A model generated the notes under the pieces. It did no database searches. It was not told the origin of the DNA and saw nothing but the letters and a program-made list of their open reading frames with translations. From an uncultured Clostridium sp. (GTDB taxonomy: Bacteria; Bacillota; Clostridia; TANB77; CAG-508): 52,416 nt of DNA. Made by a program: the position numbers and the translations under genes. How positions within the stretch are numbered: position 1 is the first letter of the stretch; every line of letters starts with the position of its first letter. Positions 38,965 through 47,822 of this stretch are shown piece after piece. The DNA lies in the NCBI GenBank assembly GCA_948437895.1, contig CAOJKK010000008.1, positions 1-52,416 on the forward strand, read 5' to 3'.

Positions 38965-39309
38965 TCAAATAATCATTTTTATAGATACATATATTAAGAA
39001 AATTATAAATAATATTTTTAACACTTTATCTGATAACTTTCTTAGCAGTTTCGAGCCTATAAATCCCCCTATAATTCCCCCTAAAGCACACTTTATTCCT
39101 AAAGTCCAGTCTACATAGTTATTGTTATAGTAAAAAAGTCCACTAGTTATAACCATAGGCAGAATTGCAAAAACAGAGGTTGCTCTTGCCTCTGCTTCAT
39201 CCATTTTAAAAATATGAACAAAAGCAGGAACTACTATCATACCTCCACCAGCTGCAAATAATCCGCTTATAAATCCTGCAATTATCCCTACTAATATTTT
39301 TTTAATCAT
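38965..39309 (-). CDS. TauE/SafE-family half transporter, first half
   Basis: 114 aa, four hydrophobic segments, with the family signature GLFAAGGGMIVVPAF and the phrase ARATSVFAILPM. It pairs with the half gene downstream. The start overlaps the end of the preceding 83-aa gene by 8 bases, suggesting translational coupling. Confidence 0.8.
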   Translation of the reverse strand: MIKKILVGIIAGFISGLFAAGGGMIVVPAFVHIFKMDEAEARATSVFAILPMVITSGLFYYNNNYVDWTLGIKCALGGIIGGFIGSKLLRKLSDKVLKILFIIFLIYVSIKMII

Positions 39310-39553
39310 CTTCGTATTCTTTTAAGCTTTTTTCTCTATCACTTTTATATTTCTCAAACATTGCTTCAGCAAGCAATGTTAATTCATTATCACATTTAAG
39401 CATTTGAAATATAATCTCTTTTCTTAGTTCTTCATTTTCAATATTTTCTACTTTATCTAAAAAAGCTTGTAATTCCCTTAAATATTTTTGGCCATTCGCC
39501 TTCCAATTTTCATATTCTATCTTTTCCATATCTTTAGTTTTTCTCAAAATCAT
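39302..39553 (-). CDS. Small helical protein upstream of the TauE halves
   Basis: 83 aa from the ATG nine bases after GGGAG; a longer frame exists upstream but has no ribosome site. Charged and mostly helical, with no membrane segment. Its stop overlaps the TauE first-half start. No family recognised. Confidence 0.5.
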   Translation of the reverse strand: MILRKTKDMEKIEYENWKANGQKYLRELQAFLDKVENIENEELRKEIIFQMLKCDNELTLLAEAMFEKYKSDREKSLKEYEDD

Positions 39554-39714
39554 TTTTCTATACTCCCATTTTTTTACAAATATTATATCAGTATTTTTAC
39601 TGGTAGGCAATATTTAATTACGTTTATCGTTATATTAATTTTACTCCATGTTATTTTAAAACATTAAATGATAAAATTATGCAAAATTACTAAGAAATGA
39701 GATGAGAAGTTTTT

Positions 39715-39924
39715 ATGATTAAAATAAAATTATCAGATTTATTGGGAAAGCATAAAATGACTCAAAAAGCATTATCTGAAATGACTAACATTAGACCAGC
39801 AACTGTTTCAAAAATGTATTATGAGGAAGTTAAAAGAATTGATGTAAAACATCTTAATAATATTTGTAAAGCATTTGATTGTGAAATTTCTGAATTATTA
39901 GAATATATTCCTGATAAGAAATAA
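39715..39924 (+). CDS. Cro/C1-type HTH transcriptional regulator
   Basis: 69 aa single-domain XRE regulator: LIKIKLSDLLGKHKMTQ-like start, MTQKALSEMTNIRPATVSKMY (helix-turn-helix) and LNNICKAFDCEISELLEYI. Close to the short regulators found in many Firmicutes (HTH_26). Divergent from the 83-aa gene and TauE genes; it may control them (inference). A 32-bp inverted repeat follows. Confidence 0.85.
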   Translation: MIKIKLSDLLGKHKMTQKALSEMTNIRPATVSKMYYEEVKRIDVKHLNNICKAFDCEISELLEYIPDKK

Positions 39925-39929
39925 AAAAG

Positions 39930-40032
39930 TGGGGAATTTGGGGACAGACACCTTTTTCCCCGTTTTTTTATTAATTATTATTTTGTAGCAAAATTAAAAT
40001 GGGGAAAAAGGTGTCTGTCCCCAAATTCCCCA
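39930..40032. repeat. Perfect 32-bp inverted repeat with 39-base loop between convergent genes
   Basis: The left arm 39930-39961 and right arm 40001-40032 are exact reverse complements (core GGGGACAGACACCTTTTTCC). It begins six bases after the regulator's stop codon and ends four bases before the rarA stop codon, so it probably acts as a bidirectional terminator or is a non-autonomous mobile palindrome. It contains no transposase gene. Confidence 0.85.
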
Positions 40033-40036
40033 TTCT

Positions 40037-41279
40037 TTAATCTATAGTTTCATCTCTTATATAATATTTAGTTCCTAACATTTTATCTGGCAGATATTGT
40101 TGTTCTACTTGATGATTTGGATAGTCATGTGGATATTTATATCCTTTTCCATATCCAAAATCCTCCATACCACTTGCTGGTGCATTTCTTATATGCATTG
40201 GGATTTCTCCTGTATCTTTTGTTCTTACATCTTCTAATGCCCTATTTATTGCTAAATATGTTGCATTTGATTTTTTTGAAGTTGCAAGATAAACTGCTGC
40301 TTCTGATAATATTATTCTTGCTTCTGGCATACCAACACTTGCAACTGCTTGCATCGCGCTATTTGCAACTACTAATGCATTAGGATTTGCAAGTCCTACA
40401 TCTTCTGCGGCTGCAATAACAATTCTTCTAGCTAGGAATACTGGATCTTCTCCTCCTTCTATAGCTCTTGCTAAATAGAATACTGTAGCATCAGGGTCGC
40501 TTCCTCTCATTGATTTTATAAATGCACTTATATTATCATAGTGGCTATCACCATTTTTATCAAATATTGCTTTTTTCTTTCCTGTACACTCTGCCGCAAT
40601 TTCACTTGTTATCTCAATTACCCCATTATTATTTACAGATGTAGTAAGTACTGCTACTTCTAAACTATTTAATGCTGTTCTTACATCTCCATTTGAAATC
40701 TCAGCTATCTTTCTTAATGTATCATCTTCTATTTCTATATTATAGTTTCCTAAACCTTCAGGATTTTTTATTGCATTTTTTAATATGTCATGCACATTGT
40801 CTACAGTTAATGGTTTTAGTTTAAAAACCATTGATCTCGAAATCAAAGCTTTATTTACTTCAAAATATGGATTTTCTGTAGTAGCTCCAATTAATATTAC
40901 TGTTCCATCCTCTACAAATGGAAGAAGAGCATCTTGTTGCAATTTATTAAATCTATGTATCTCATCTATAAATAAAATACACTTTCCAGTAGGATTAAGA
41001 AGAGGATTCTTAGCTTCTTCTATTGACTTTTTTATATCTCCTACGCCACTTGTTACAGCATTAAGTTTTACAAACTTATACTTAGTAGTATTACTGATAA
41101 CTTTTGCAAGCGAAGTTTTACCGAGAACCTGTTGGTCCCCATAATATTATACTTGATAATCTATCTGCTTTTATTGTTCTATATAGCACTTTATCTTGTC
41201 CTAATATTTCTTCTTGTCCTACAAATTCATCTAATGTTTTTGGTCTTACCCTATGTGCTAATGGTATGTTTAAATCCAT
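40037..41279 (-). CDS. rarA: RarA/MgsA replication-restart ATPase; one CGG +1 recoding site in Walker A
   Basis: AAA+ ATPase acting at stalled forks and on SSB. 413 aa after one skipped C; span 3n+1. Walker A is GPTGSGKTSLA, with the restored Gly53, Walker B LFIDEIHRF, then GATTENPYFEV (sensor) and the C-terminal tetramerisation domain (ARRIVIAAAEDVGLANP). In zero frame CGG is followed directly by TAA, giving a 53-residue stub. It begins three bases after ruvA ends, so the two are co-transcribed, whereas ruvA is usually followed by ruvB. Confidence 0.96.
41120..41123 (-). other. CGG +1 recoding site (CGGT, Gly53) in rarA Walker A
   Basis: GGT-TCT-CGG-TAA becomes Gly-Ser-Gly-Lys-Thr-Ser when C is skipped. 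Confidence 0.97.
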
Positions 41280-41282
41280 AAT

Positions 41283-41880
41283 TTATCTCCCTAAATATTT
41301 TAATCCTTGTTTTATTATTTCTTCTAATTCTAAATTTTTAGTATCAATTTTCTCAAATACTTTTTCAATTTCTTTTCTAGTATATCCTAAAACTTGAAGT
41401 GCCGCAATTGCCTCTCCTGTATTATTGTCTTTTTCAATTGCAACATTTACTTCTTCCGTTTTTTCAATTGAGTCTTCCGTTTTTAGTTTATCTTTTAATT
41501 CTAAAATAATTCTTGCTGCTGTTTTCTTGCCCACTCCTGGTATTTTTACAAGTTTTGAAACATCATCAGATATTACTGCAAGTGCAAAACTTGATGGACT
41601 TATTTCTGATAACATAGCTATAGCAGATTTTGCTCCAACTCCGGCTTACAGATATTAAAAGTTCAAACATTCTTAATTCTTCATTTGAAGAAAATCCATA
41701 TAAACTTATATTGTCTTCTCTTACATAATAATATGTATATACCTTAACTATCTCTCCTATTTCTCCTAAAGATTCAATTGATTTAGATGGCATAAATACC
41801 TTATACCCAATTCCTTGTACATCTATCACAACAAATGAATCTGTCTTTATATCTAATTTACCTTTTACATATGCGATCAT
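41283..41880 (-). CDS. ruvA: Holliday junction protein RuvA; one CGG +1 recoding site
   Basis: 198 aa, normal length, after one skipped C; span 3n+1. The N-terminal OB fold starts MIAYVKGKL (start behind AAGGAG; an in-frame extension upstream lacks a ribosome site). The first helix-hairpin-helix is ISVSGVGAKSA, with the restored Gly80, the second IPGVGKKTAARI, and the C-terminal RuvB-binding domain EAIAALQVLGYTRKEI. No ruvB lies nearby; rarA follows instead. Confidence 0.96.
41640..41643 (-). other. CGG +1 recoding site (CGGA, Gly80) in ruvA
   Basis: GTA-AGC-CGG-AGT becomes Val-Ser-Gly-Val-Gly-Ala-Lys when C is skipped, the first HhH motif. Confidence 0.96.
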
Positions 41881-41974
41881 TTTAATTCTCCTTGCAAACA
41901 AATTTTCTGTTCATATTTTATCATAATAAAATTATTTTGCAATAGTTTATTTCAATTTTCTTATTTAACAAAAT

Positions 41975-42003
41975 TTGCAGTTATTACTATATTATGTTAT
42001 AAT
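41975..42003 (+). promoter_or_regulatory. Promoter of the 53-aa gene
   Basis: TTGCAG and a perfect TATAAT separated by 17 bases. Confidence 0.6.
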
Positions 42004-42050
42004 ATTTACATAATCTTTATGGTTATTTATTTTATTAGGAGGTCTTCTCA

Positions 42051-42212
42051 ATGCAAAAAACAACATTGCAGTTTTCCTCTATGCTTAAACGCTTTTGGGG
42101 ACTTCGCAAATTCAAAAAAGAGCATCTCAATGTTAAAGTCCTGAAAAAAGGATTTGCTACCACAGGATGTGGAAGAGAATATTACTGGGCAAAGGTTCAG
42201 TATGAAGCTTAA
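42051..42212 (+). CDS. 53-aa basic protein with untypical codon use
   Basis: Starts at ATG behind AGGAGGT. The sequence (start MQKTTLQFSSMLKRFWGLRK, end YYWAKVQYEA) uses CGC, CTC, CTG and CTT codons that are rare in the neighbouring genes, so it may be a recent import. Basic and aromatic-rich with one Cys. No family recognised. It has its own promoter and terminator. Confidence 0.6.
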   Translation: MQKTTLQFSSMLKRFWGLRKFKKEHLNVKVLKKGFATTGCGREYYWAKVQYEA

Positions 42213-42222
42213 CTTTTTTGAG

Positions 42223-42250
42223 CTGGTGTGCAATGGCATGCCAGTTTTTT
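42223..42250 (+). terminator. Terminator of the 53-aa gene
   Basis: CTGGTGTGC and GCATGCCAG pair with G-U wobbles and are followed by six T. Confidence 0.7.
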
Positions 42251-42457
42251 AATATTATTTTGCAGTAGTTTGAAAAAAACTTATTATTTATATCTTATAT
42301 ACATAAATAACATTTTACTTTTATGTAAATTTATAGTATAATGGCATTAATATTGATGCCTCGCATTAATTTTATATATAATCTTTAACCTAAATTTAGA
42401 AAGAAGGTGAAAAAAGTTTTAAAAATAATTCAAGAAACATTTTAGGAGGTTTTATTA

Positions 42458-42970
42458 ATGAAAGGAAAATTTTTATCAAAGACTCGGCGGAAAGAATTTA
42501 TAGAAAAGCAAAAAGAATTCTGGAAAGAATGGTGGAAATTTATTTTAATAATAACAGCAATAGCTATTCCTATTTTTATAGGTTTTCTATCTCTGTATGA
42601 TTTTACTCCAGCTACCAGAGATGATTATTTACCTTTGTATGAACAAGCAGACATCTTGAAGGAAGATATAGATAATATTTGGTCTATGGATAATGCATCT
42701 GTAAATTTTTCTAAACACACTATTACTTTATTTTCAGAGGAATGTAACATTGATTTAACGCTTGATGACAATCTTAACATTATCTCCATTGAAGAAATTG
42801 ATAATTGTGATGGTAGCTCTATTCCATACCAAATATTTATAATATTGTTTGCAATTATAGTATCATACTTTTGTTCATGTGCAACGCTTATAGTTATTTT
42901 TATTATAATTGTTAGTATTACAGATTTGGTTGATAAGATGAAAAATAAAATCAAGAATAAATCAGAATAA
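42458..42970 (+). CDS. Two-helix membrane protein with tandem in-frame CGG CGG (exception to the recoding rule)
   Basis: 170 aa behind AGGAGG. A basic start (SKTRRKEFIEKQKEF) precedes a helix (27-47), an acidic extracytoplasmic loop with one Cys and a second helical pair (125-160). Codons 10 and 11 are CGG CGG; skipping C there leads to Gly-Gly-Lys-Asn-Leu and stop. So CGG must be read as Arg here, or the protein is not made. No family recognised. It lies in a small accessory pocket with the 53-aa gene between ruvA and glmS. Confidence 0.55.
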   Translation: MKGKFLSKTRRKEFIEKQKEFWKEWWKFILIITAIAIPIFIGFLSLYDFTPATRDDYLPLYEQADILKEDIDNIWSMDNASVNFSKHTITLFSEECNIDLTLDDNLNIISIEEIDNCDGSSIPYQIFIILFAIIVSYFCSCATLIVIFIIIVSITDLVDKMKNKIKNKSE

Positions 42971-42982
42971 TTATTTTTAAAA

Positions 42983-43015
42983 CAAAAAGGAAGAGTTTTA
43001 TACCCTTCCTTTTAT
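42983..43015. terminator. Terminator between convergent genes
   Basis: AAAAGGAAG pairs with CTTCCTTTT; T-runs on both strands. It serves the two-helix gene and glmS. Confidence 0.75.
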
Positions 43016-43016
43016 C

Positions 43017-44855
43017 TTATTCAACTGTTACTGACTTAGCTAAGTTTCTTGGCTTATCTACATCTAATCCCTTTTCTTTTGAAATATAATATGCAAAAAG
43101 TTGCATTGGTATTACTGATAATACTGGTGATATGAATTCATTTGTTTTTGGTATTTTTATAGTTTTACTTATTCCATCATTCTTTACATCTTCACTTGTA
43201 ATTGCAAGAACTTTCGCTCCTCTTGTTACAACTTCTTGTACATTACTAATTGATTTCTCTACTAAATCAGGATTTGTCATTGTTGCAATTACTGTTACAT
43301 CATTTTCTATTAATGCAATTGGTCCATGTTTTAATTCCCCTGATGCATAACTTTCAGAATGTATATATGATATTTCCTTAAGTTTTAAAGAACCTTCCAA
43401 GCTTACAGCATAATCTGTTCCTCTTCCTAAGAAAAACATATCTTTTTCCTTATATACTTTTTTTGCAAATTCTTGAACTTGTTCTGTATCTTTTAGGATT
43501 TCCTCAATTTGTGATGGTAATTTTAATATACCTGCTTTTAGATTATTAATTACTTCTTTATCTATTCTTTCAAGTTTTTCTGCAAAGTACATTCCCAATA
43601 TATTAAGTAATATAACTTGTGAAGTATATGCTTTTGTTGAAGCAACTGCAATTTCAGGTCCTGCATGTGTATATATAGAATAGTCTGATTCCCTTGTTAT
43701 TGAGCTTCCTATTACATTTGATATTGCAAGTGTTTTTGCTCCCTTTGATTTTGCAAGTTTTAATGCAGCTATTGTATCTGCAGTCTCTCCTGATTGACTT
43801 ATATATATACTTAATGTTTTTTCATCAATTAGTGGATCTCTATATCTAAATTCTGATGCAATATCTACTTCTACTGGTATTTTGCAAAGTTTTTCAATCA
43901 CTGTCTTTGCTACTAATCCTGCATGCATTGCTGTACCACAAGCTACTATATATATTTTATTTACTGTCTCTAAATACTCTTTTGTAAATTCTATTCCTTC
44001 TATATCGATACTTCCATTATCTAATTTTGCTCCAACTGTTTCCCTAATAGCTCTTGGCTGTTCATATATCTCTTTAAGCATAAAATCTTCATATCCGTCT
44101 TTTTCAGCAGATGCTGCTCCCCATTCTATGCTCTTTATTGGTTTTTGAATTTCTTCTAAATCATTATTATAGAATTTAACATCATCTCTTGATAATTCTA
44201 CTATCTCGTTATCGTCTAATAAATAGAAATCCTTTGTATATGAAAGGATAGCTGGTATATCTGATGAAATATAGTTTTCTCCATTTCCTTTTCCTATTAC
44301 TAATGGGCTATCTTTTCTTACTACTATCATTTTATCTTTATTATATATAGATAAAATTTCTATTGCATAACTTCCTTTTAAATCATTACATGTATTTTTA
44401 ACTGCTCTTAATATCTTTTTATCATCATCAATCTTATCTTGGCTGAAATGATAATGAATTAGATTTGGTATAACTTCTGTATCTGTAGCTGATAAAAATT
44501 TATACCCTTTTTCAATTAAAAAGTTTTTTAATTCATGGTAATTCTCAATTATACCATTATGTACTACTGCAAATGCATTACTATTATCTGAATGTGGATG
44601 AGAATTTTCTTTTGATGGTTTTCCATGTGTTGCCCATCTTGTATGAGCAATACCAATAGTTCCAACTAAATCATTAATCCCATCTAATTCATATAAATTA
44701 TTTACTCTTCCCTTATTTTTCATTACCTCTATTCTGTCATTTTCCATTGTTGCTATTCCTGCTGAGTCATATCCTCTATACTCTAATCTCAAAAGTCCAT
44801 TAATTAATATTGGACTTGCATTTTTATTTCCTATATAACCTACAATTCCACACAT
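43017..44855 (-). CDS. glmS: Glucosamine-6-phosphate synthase (isomerising)
   Basis: 612 aa. Makes glucosamine-6-phosphate from fructose-6-phosphate and glutamine, the entry into cell-wall amino sugars. Cys2 is the glutaminase nucleophile (MCGIVGYIG), with HTRWATHG and RGYDSAGIA; the two SIS domains carry YISQSGETADTIAALK and the C-terminal LGRGTDYAVSLEGSLKLKE. GGAGGAT precedes ATG. Expression is controlled by the glmS ribozyme in its leader. Confidence 0.97.
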   Translation of the reverse strand: MCGIVGYIGNKNASPILINGLLRLEYRGYDSAGIATMENDRIEVMKNKGRVNNLYELDGINDLVGTIGIAHTRWATHGKPSKENSHPHSDNSNAFAVVHNGIIENYHELKNFLIEKGYKFLSATDTEVIPNLIHYHFSQDKIDDDKKILRAVKNTCNDLKGSYAIEILSIYNKDKMIVVRKDSPLVIGKGNGENYISSDIPAILSYTKDFYLLDDNEIVELSRDDVKFYNNDLEEIQKPIKSIEWGAASAEKDGYEDFMLKEIYEQPRAIRETVGAKLDNGSIDIEGIEFTKEYLETVNKIYIVACGTAMHAGLVAKTVIEKLCKIPVEVDIASEFRYRDPLIDEKTLSIYISQSGETADTIAALKLAKSKGAKTLAISNVIGSSITRESDYSIYTHAGPEIAVASTKAYTSQVILLNILGMYFAEKLERIDKEVINNLKAGILKLPSQIEEILKDTEQVQEFAKKVYKEKDMFFLGRGTDYAVSLEGSLKLKEISYIHSESYASGELKHGPIALIENDVTVIATMTNPDLVEKSISNVQEVVTRGAKVLAITSEDVKNDGISKTIKIPKTNEFISPVLSVIPMQLFAYYISKEKGLDVDKPRNLAKSVTVE

Positions 44856-44889
44856 TGTTTAATCCTCCTAAATATTAAATTGGAATTGA

Positions 44890-45060
44890 AAGTACAACTT
44901 AAGTAAAAAGTTTCATATTACCTTTGTTCTAATATCACTACTAGTTTTTGTGTAATATTTAATGACAAACTTCTATGCCATAGAATCATCCGCCGAATAT
45001 TTCGATAAATTCTAATCCTCGTCAGCAATATATAATTGCTCTGGCGCTTACAATTTTTAA
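44890..45060 (-). ncRNA. glmS ribozyme (GlcN6P-sensing self-cleaving leader)
   Basis: On the minus strand the ribozyme core is present: AGCGCCAGA, then the P2 hairpin GCAAT...ATTGC, TGACGAGG, TTATCGAAAT and TTCGGCGGATG, followed by the P3/P4 region down to the glmS gene. Self-cleavage is expected between bases 45048 and 45047 (A|GCGCC). Glucosamine-6-phosphate activates cleavage and lowers glmS mRNA. This is a textbook match in a textbook position. Confidence 0.95.
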
Positions 45061-45272
45061 TATTTTACTCCTTTCTTATTTAATCTTTACTTTGTTACTT
45101 TCAATATACTGTATTATATTATACTAACATTATTTTTGATGCAAGTCTTGTAATTAAAATGTAATATTTATATTTTGATTAATGCTTTAATATTTATTTG
45201 ATTTATGTTATTATATATTTATTAATATTATAAAAGGAGTTGTAATTCTGCTGTTTTATTATAGTTAGAATT

Positions 45273-45821
45273 ATGGATAAAAATATGAAGAATTATTATG
45301 AAATATTGGAAGTAAACGAAAATGCTTCTCCTGAAGTAATTGAAAAAGCATACAGAGTTCTTGCTAAAAAATATCACCCAGATAGCTGGCCAAGTAATAA
45401 AGCTTATTGGGCCGAAGATAGATTTAAAGAAATTACTGAAGCATATCAAACTTTATCAAATATTAATCTTAGAAAAGATTATGATATTAGTTTAGGAATT
45501 AATAATTCATTTAAAAATAGATATAATAACTTATATGATGAACATGAAAAATTAAAACAAGAGGTAAATAATATGAAAATAAAAAATGAATCTAACAAAT
45601 ATATTAACAAAAACGAATCAGACTCTGACACAAGTAATTCTCAAAATTATTTTAAAAGATACGCTTCTACTCTTGGATCACTTATTAACAATGAAATAAA
45701 GAAATCTCCAGAAGAACGTTCAAAAGATTTTAAAGCTTTAATATTAACATTAGTAATTATTTCAATACTAATTTTTGTATTTTGGAAAGTTCCATTTTTA
45801 CACAATTTGATATTCCCATAA
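45273..45821 (+). CDS. J-domain protein with C-terminal membrane anchor
   Basis: 182 aa. The J domain (about 8-70) has [20 protein letters not shown] and the HPD motif in KKYHPDSW; it would stimulate a DnaK ATPase. A charged coiled linker follows, with a C-terminal hydrophobic helix (157-175). Unlike true DnaJ it lacks the zinc and substrate-binding domains. The GGAG lies unusually far upstream (~34 bases) of the start ATG, with no intervening in-frame start codon. Confidence 0.8.
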   Translation: MDKNMKNYYEILEVNENASPEVIEKAYRVLAKKYHPDSWPSNKAYWAEDRFKEITEAYQTLSNINLRKDYDISLGINNSFKNRYNNLYDEHEKLKQEVNNMKIKNESNKYINKNESDSDTSNSQNYFKRYASTLGSLINNEIKKSPEERSKDFKALILTLVIISILIFVFWKVPFLHNLIFP

Positions 45822-45838
45822 ACGTGGGAATATTTTTT
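45810..45838 (+). terminator. Terminator of the J-domain gene
   Basis: ATATTCCCA pairs with TGGGAATAT, followed by TTTTTT; it overlaps the end of the coding sequence. Confidence 0.8.
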
Positions 45839-45956
45839 AATTTTTTACTAATAATACTCTTAGAGCATTAATAATTACCTTAGTAAATATTAATTAATAA
45901 GTTTCTGTAAAAGTATACCTATTAATGCTATATTCAAAATAAAAAGAGGTGTAATT

Positions 45957-46280
45957 ATGGCATTAGATTACAACATTATTGGTGAAAGATTAAAACAAGC
46001 AAGAATTAACAAAAAGCTAACTCAAGAAAAATTAGCAGAACAATTAGATGTTTCAGTTGCATTTTTAAGTAGAATTTAACGTGGTAGTTCATTTATAAGT
46101 TTAAAAAGATTAAACCAAATATGTACTATCCTTGATATTACTGAAGGAGAAATACTAAATGGTGTTTCTAAAGATTCTCATAGTTATTTAAATAAGGATT
46201 TATCAAATTTAATTAAAAATTGTCCGCCAGAAAAAATCAATCTTATATACAATATAGCTAAAGTAATCGTGGATAATTAG
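45957..46280 (+). pseudogene. Cro/C1-type HTH regulator with internal TAA stop
   Basis: 107 codons. The HTH domain (IGERLKQARINKKLTQEKLAEQ, LDVSVAFLSRI) is followed by TAA at codon 41, where the family usually has Glu (R-I-E-R-G-x-S). Thereafter the frame stays open through RGSSFISLKRLNQICTILDI and a C-terminal region to the true stop. One GAA-to-TAA change explains it. It may be a fresh pseudogene or a suppressed stop. It is not a CGG event. Precedes nfeD. Confidence 0.8.
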
Positions 46281-46355
46281 AATTTTCCTCTTCCCTTTTT
46301 AATATATTTATTGTATAATACTATATAGAATAAATATGTTAGGAGGGAATTTTTT

Positions 46356-46796
46356 ATGTGGAGTCTTTGGCTAATTGCTGCAGGTATTTTCTTTATAATT
46401 GAAATTGCAACAGTTGGATTTTTAATATTTTGGTTAGGAATCGGTGCTCTACTTGCAATGATTACTAGCTTTATAACATCTAACATTATAGCTCAAACAA
46501 TAGTATTCGTTGTTAGCTCTTGTATTTTAATTCCTCTTACAAAACCACTAGCAGATAAATTCACAGGAAAAAAATCAGTTCCAACAAATAGTTATTCACT
46601 TATTAACAAACATGGAATTGTAACATCAGATATCAATCCCATTGAAGGAATTGGTCAAGTTAAAGTAAATGGTGAAATTTGGTCTGCAAAAACAGATGAT
46701 GAATCTATAATTACAAAAGGTACTGAAATAGAAGTTCTTAAGATAGATGGTGTAAAACTAATTGTATCACCTATAAAAGTTACTTCAGTACAATAA
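46356..46796 (+). CDS. NfeD-like membrane protein
   Basis: 146 aa, two to three membrane helices (about 4-26 and 30-72) and a C-terminal OB-fold (residues ~85-146, GIVTSDINPIEGIGQVKVNGEIWSA). NfeD proteins are encoded with SPFH proteins and thought to help organise membrane microdomains or proteolysis. GGAGGG precedes ATG; the SPFH gene follows 54 bases later. Confidence 0.9.
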   Translation: MWSLWLIAAGIFFIIEIATVGFLIFWLGIGALLAMITSFITSNIIAQTIVFVVSSCILIPLTKPLADKFTGKKSVPTNSYSLINKHGIVTSDINPIEGIGQVKVNGEIWSAKTDDESIITKGTEIEVLKIDGVKLIVSPIKVTSVQ

Positions 46797-46850
46797 TATT
46801 TAAGTTATCAATATTTATAGTATTATATATTTTATTTAGGAGGAAAAGAT

Positions 46851-47759
46851 ATGGTATTTTTAATTATACTATTAGTTATAATTCTTATTATAGCAGTAAA
46901 ATCAATTAAAGTCGTTAGACAATCTGAAGTTTATATCATTGAAAGACTTGGTAAATTCCATAAGATTGCTGATGCAGGACTTACAATAATCATTCCATTT
47001 GTTGACCATGTAAGAAGTGTTGTAAGTTTAAAAGAACAAACAATGGATATCCCACCACAAGGAGTTATCACCGAAGATAATGTTACAATAACAATAGATA
47101 CTGTTGTGTTCTATCAAATCACAGATCCAGCAAAAGCTGTATACGAAATTCAATCTCTAAAGAGAGGTATTGAATACTTAGCAATCACAACTATCCGTGA
47201 TATTGTTGGTAAAATGAACTTAGACTCAACATTCAGCTCAAGAGATCTAATAAATAATCAATTAAGAATTTTATTAGATGAAGCAACAGATAAATGGGGC
47301 TGTAAAGTAAACAGGGTTGAAATAAAAGATATTAGACCACCAGAAGATATCAGAGATGCAATGGAAAAACAAATGAATGCAGAAAGAAATAAAAGAGCAG
47401 CAATCCTTCAAGCTGAGGGTGAAAAGCAAGCAGCTATAACAATAGCAGAAGGTGAAAAAGAAGCAGCAATCCTTCAAGCTGAAGCTGATAAAGAGGCAAA
47501 AATAAGAAGAGCAGCTGGTGAAGCTGAAGCAATAAGAGAAGTTGCAAAAGCTAAAGCTAAGGAAATTGAAATGGTTTATGAATCAATTAAAAAATCTAAT
47601 CCAGATGATAAATTAGTTCAATTGAAATCTCTAGAAGCTTTAGAAAGAGTTGCAGAAGGTGAAGCAAATAAAGTATTCATCCCATTTGAAGCAACTAGTG
47701 CTCTTTCAAGTTTAGGTGCAATCAAAGAAGTTATGAAAGACGATAAAAAAAATAAATAA
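46851..47759 (+). CDS. SPFH/stomatin-like membrane protein (QmcA/HflK-like)
   Basis: 302 aa. An N-terminal helix (1-15) precedes the SPFH/band-7 domain (VRQSEVYIIERLGKFHKIAD, TMDIPPQGVITEDNVTITID) and a repetitive coiled coil with AEGEK units (ILQAEGEKQAAITIAEGEKE), typical of the class. It forms large membrane rings, often with NfeD-type partners. GGAGG precedes ATG. Confidence 0.92.
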   Translation: MVFLIILLVIILIIAVKSIKVVRQSEVYIIERLGKFHKIADAGLTIIIPFVDHVRSVVSLKEQTMDIPPQGVITEDNVTITIDTVVFYQITDPAKAVYEIQSLKRGIEYLAITTIRDIVGKMNLDSTFSSRDLINNQLRILLDEATDKWGCKVNRVEIKDIRPPEDIRDAMEKQMNAERNKRAAILQAEGEKQAAITIAEGEKEAAILQAEADKEAKIRRAAGEAEAIREVAKAKAKEIEMVYESIKKSNPDDKLVQLKSLEALERVAEGEANKVFIPFEATSALSSLGAIKEVMKDDKKNK

Positions 47760-47770
47760 TTGAATAATAA

Positions 47771-47803
47771 AAAATGCAATAACTATAACAGTTATTGCAT
47801 TTT
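47771..47803 (+). terminator. Terminator of the nfeD-SPFH operon
   Basis: A 14-bp stem AATGCAATAACT/AGTTATTGCATT around ATAAC with T-rich flank, directly after the SPFH stop codon. Confidence 0.85.
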
Positions 47804-47822
47804 TATTATACCTATAATATCT

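Noticed and set aside
39930..40032. Insertion sequence or MITE with transposase
   Set aside because: No transposase frame and no clear target duplication; kept as an inverted repeat.
45957..46280. The in-frame TAA as part of the CGG system
   Set aside because: There is no CGG nearby and no base to skip; it is a simple stop in frame, so it is treated as a separate observation.
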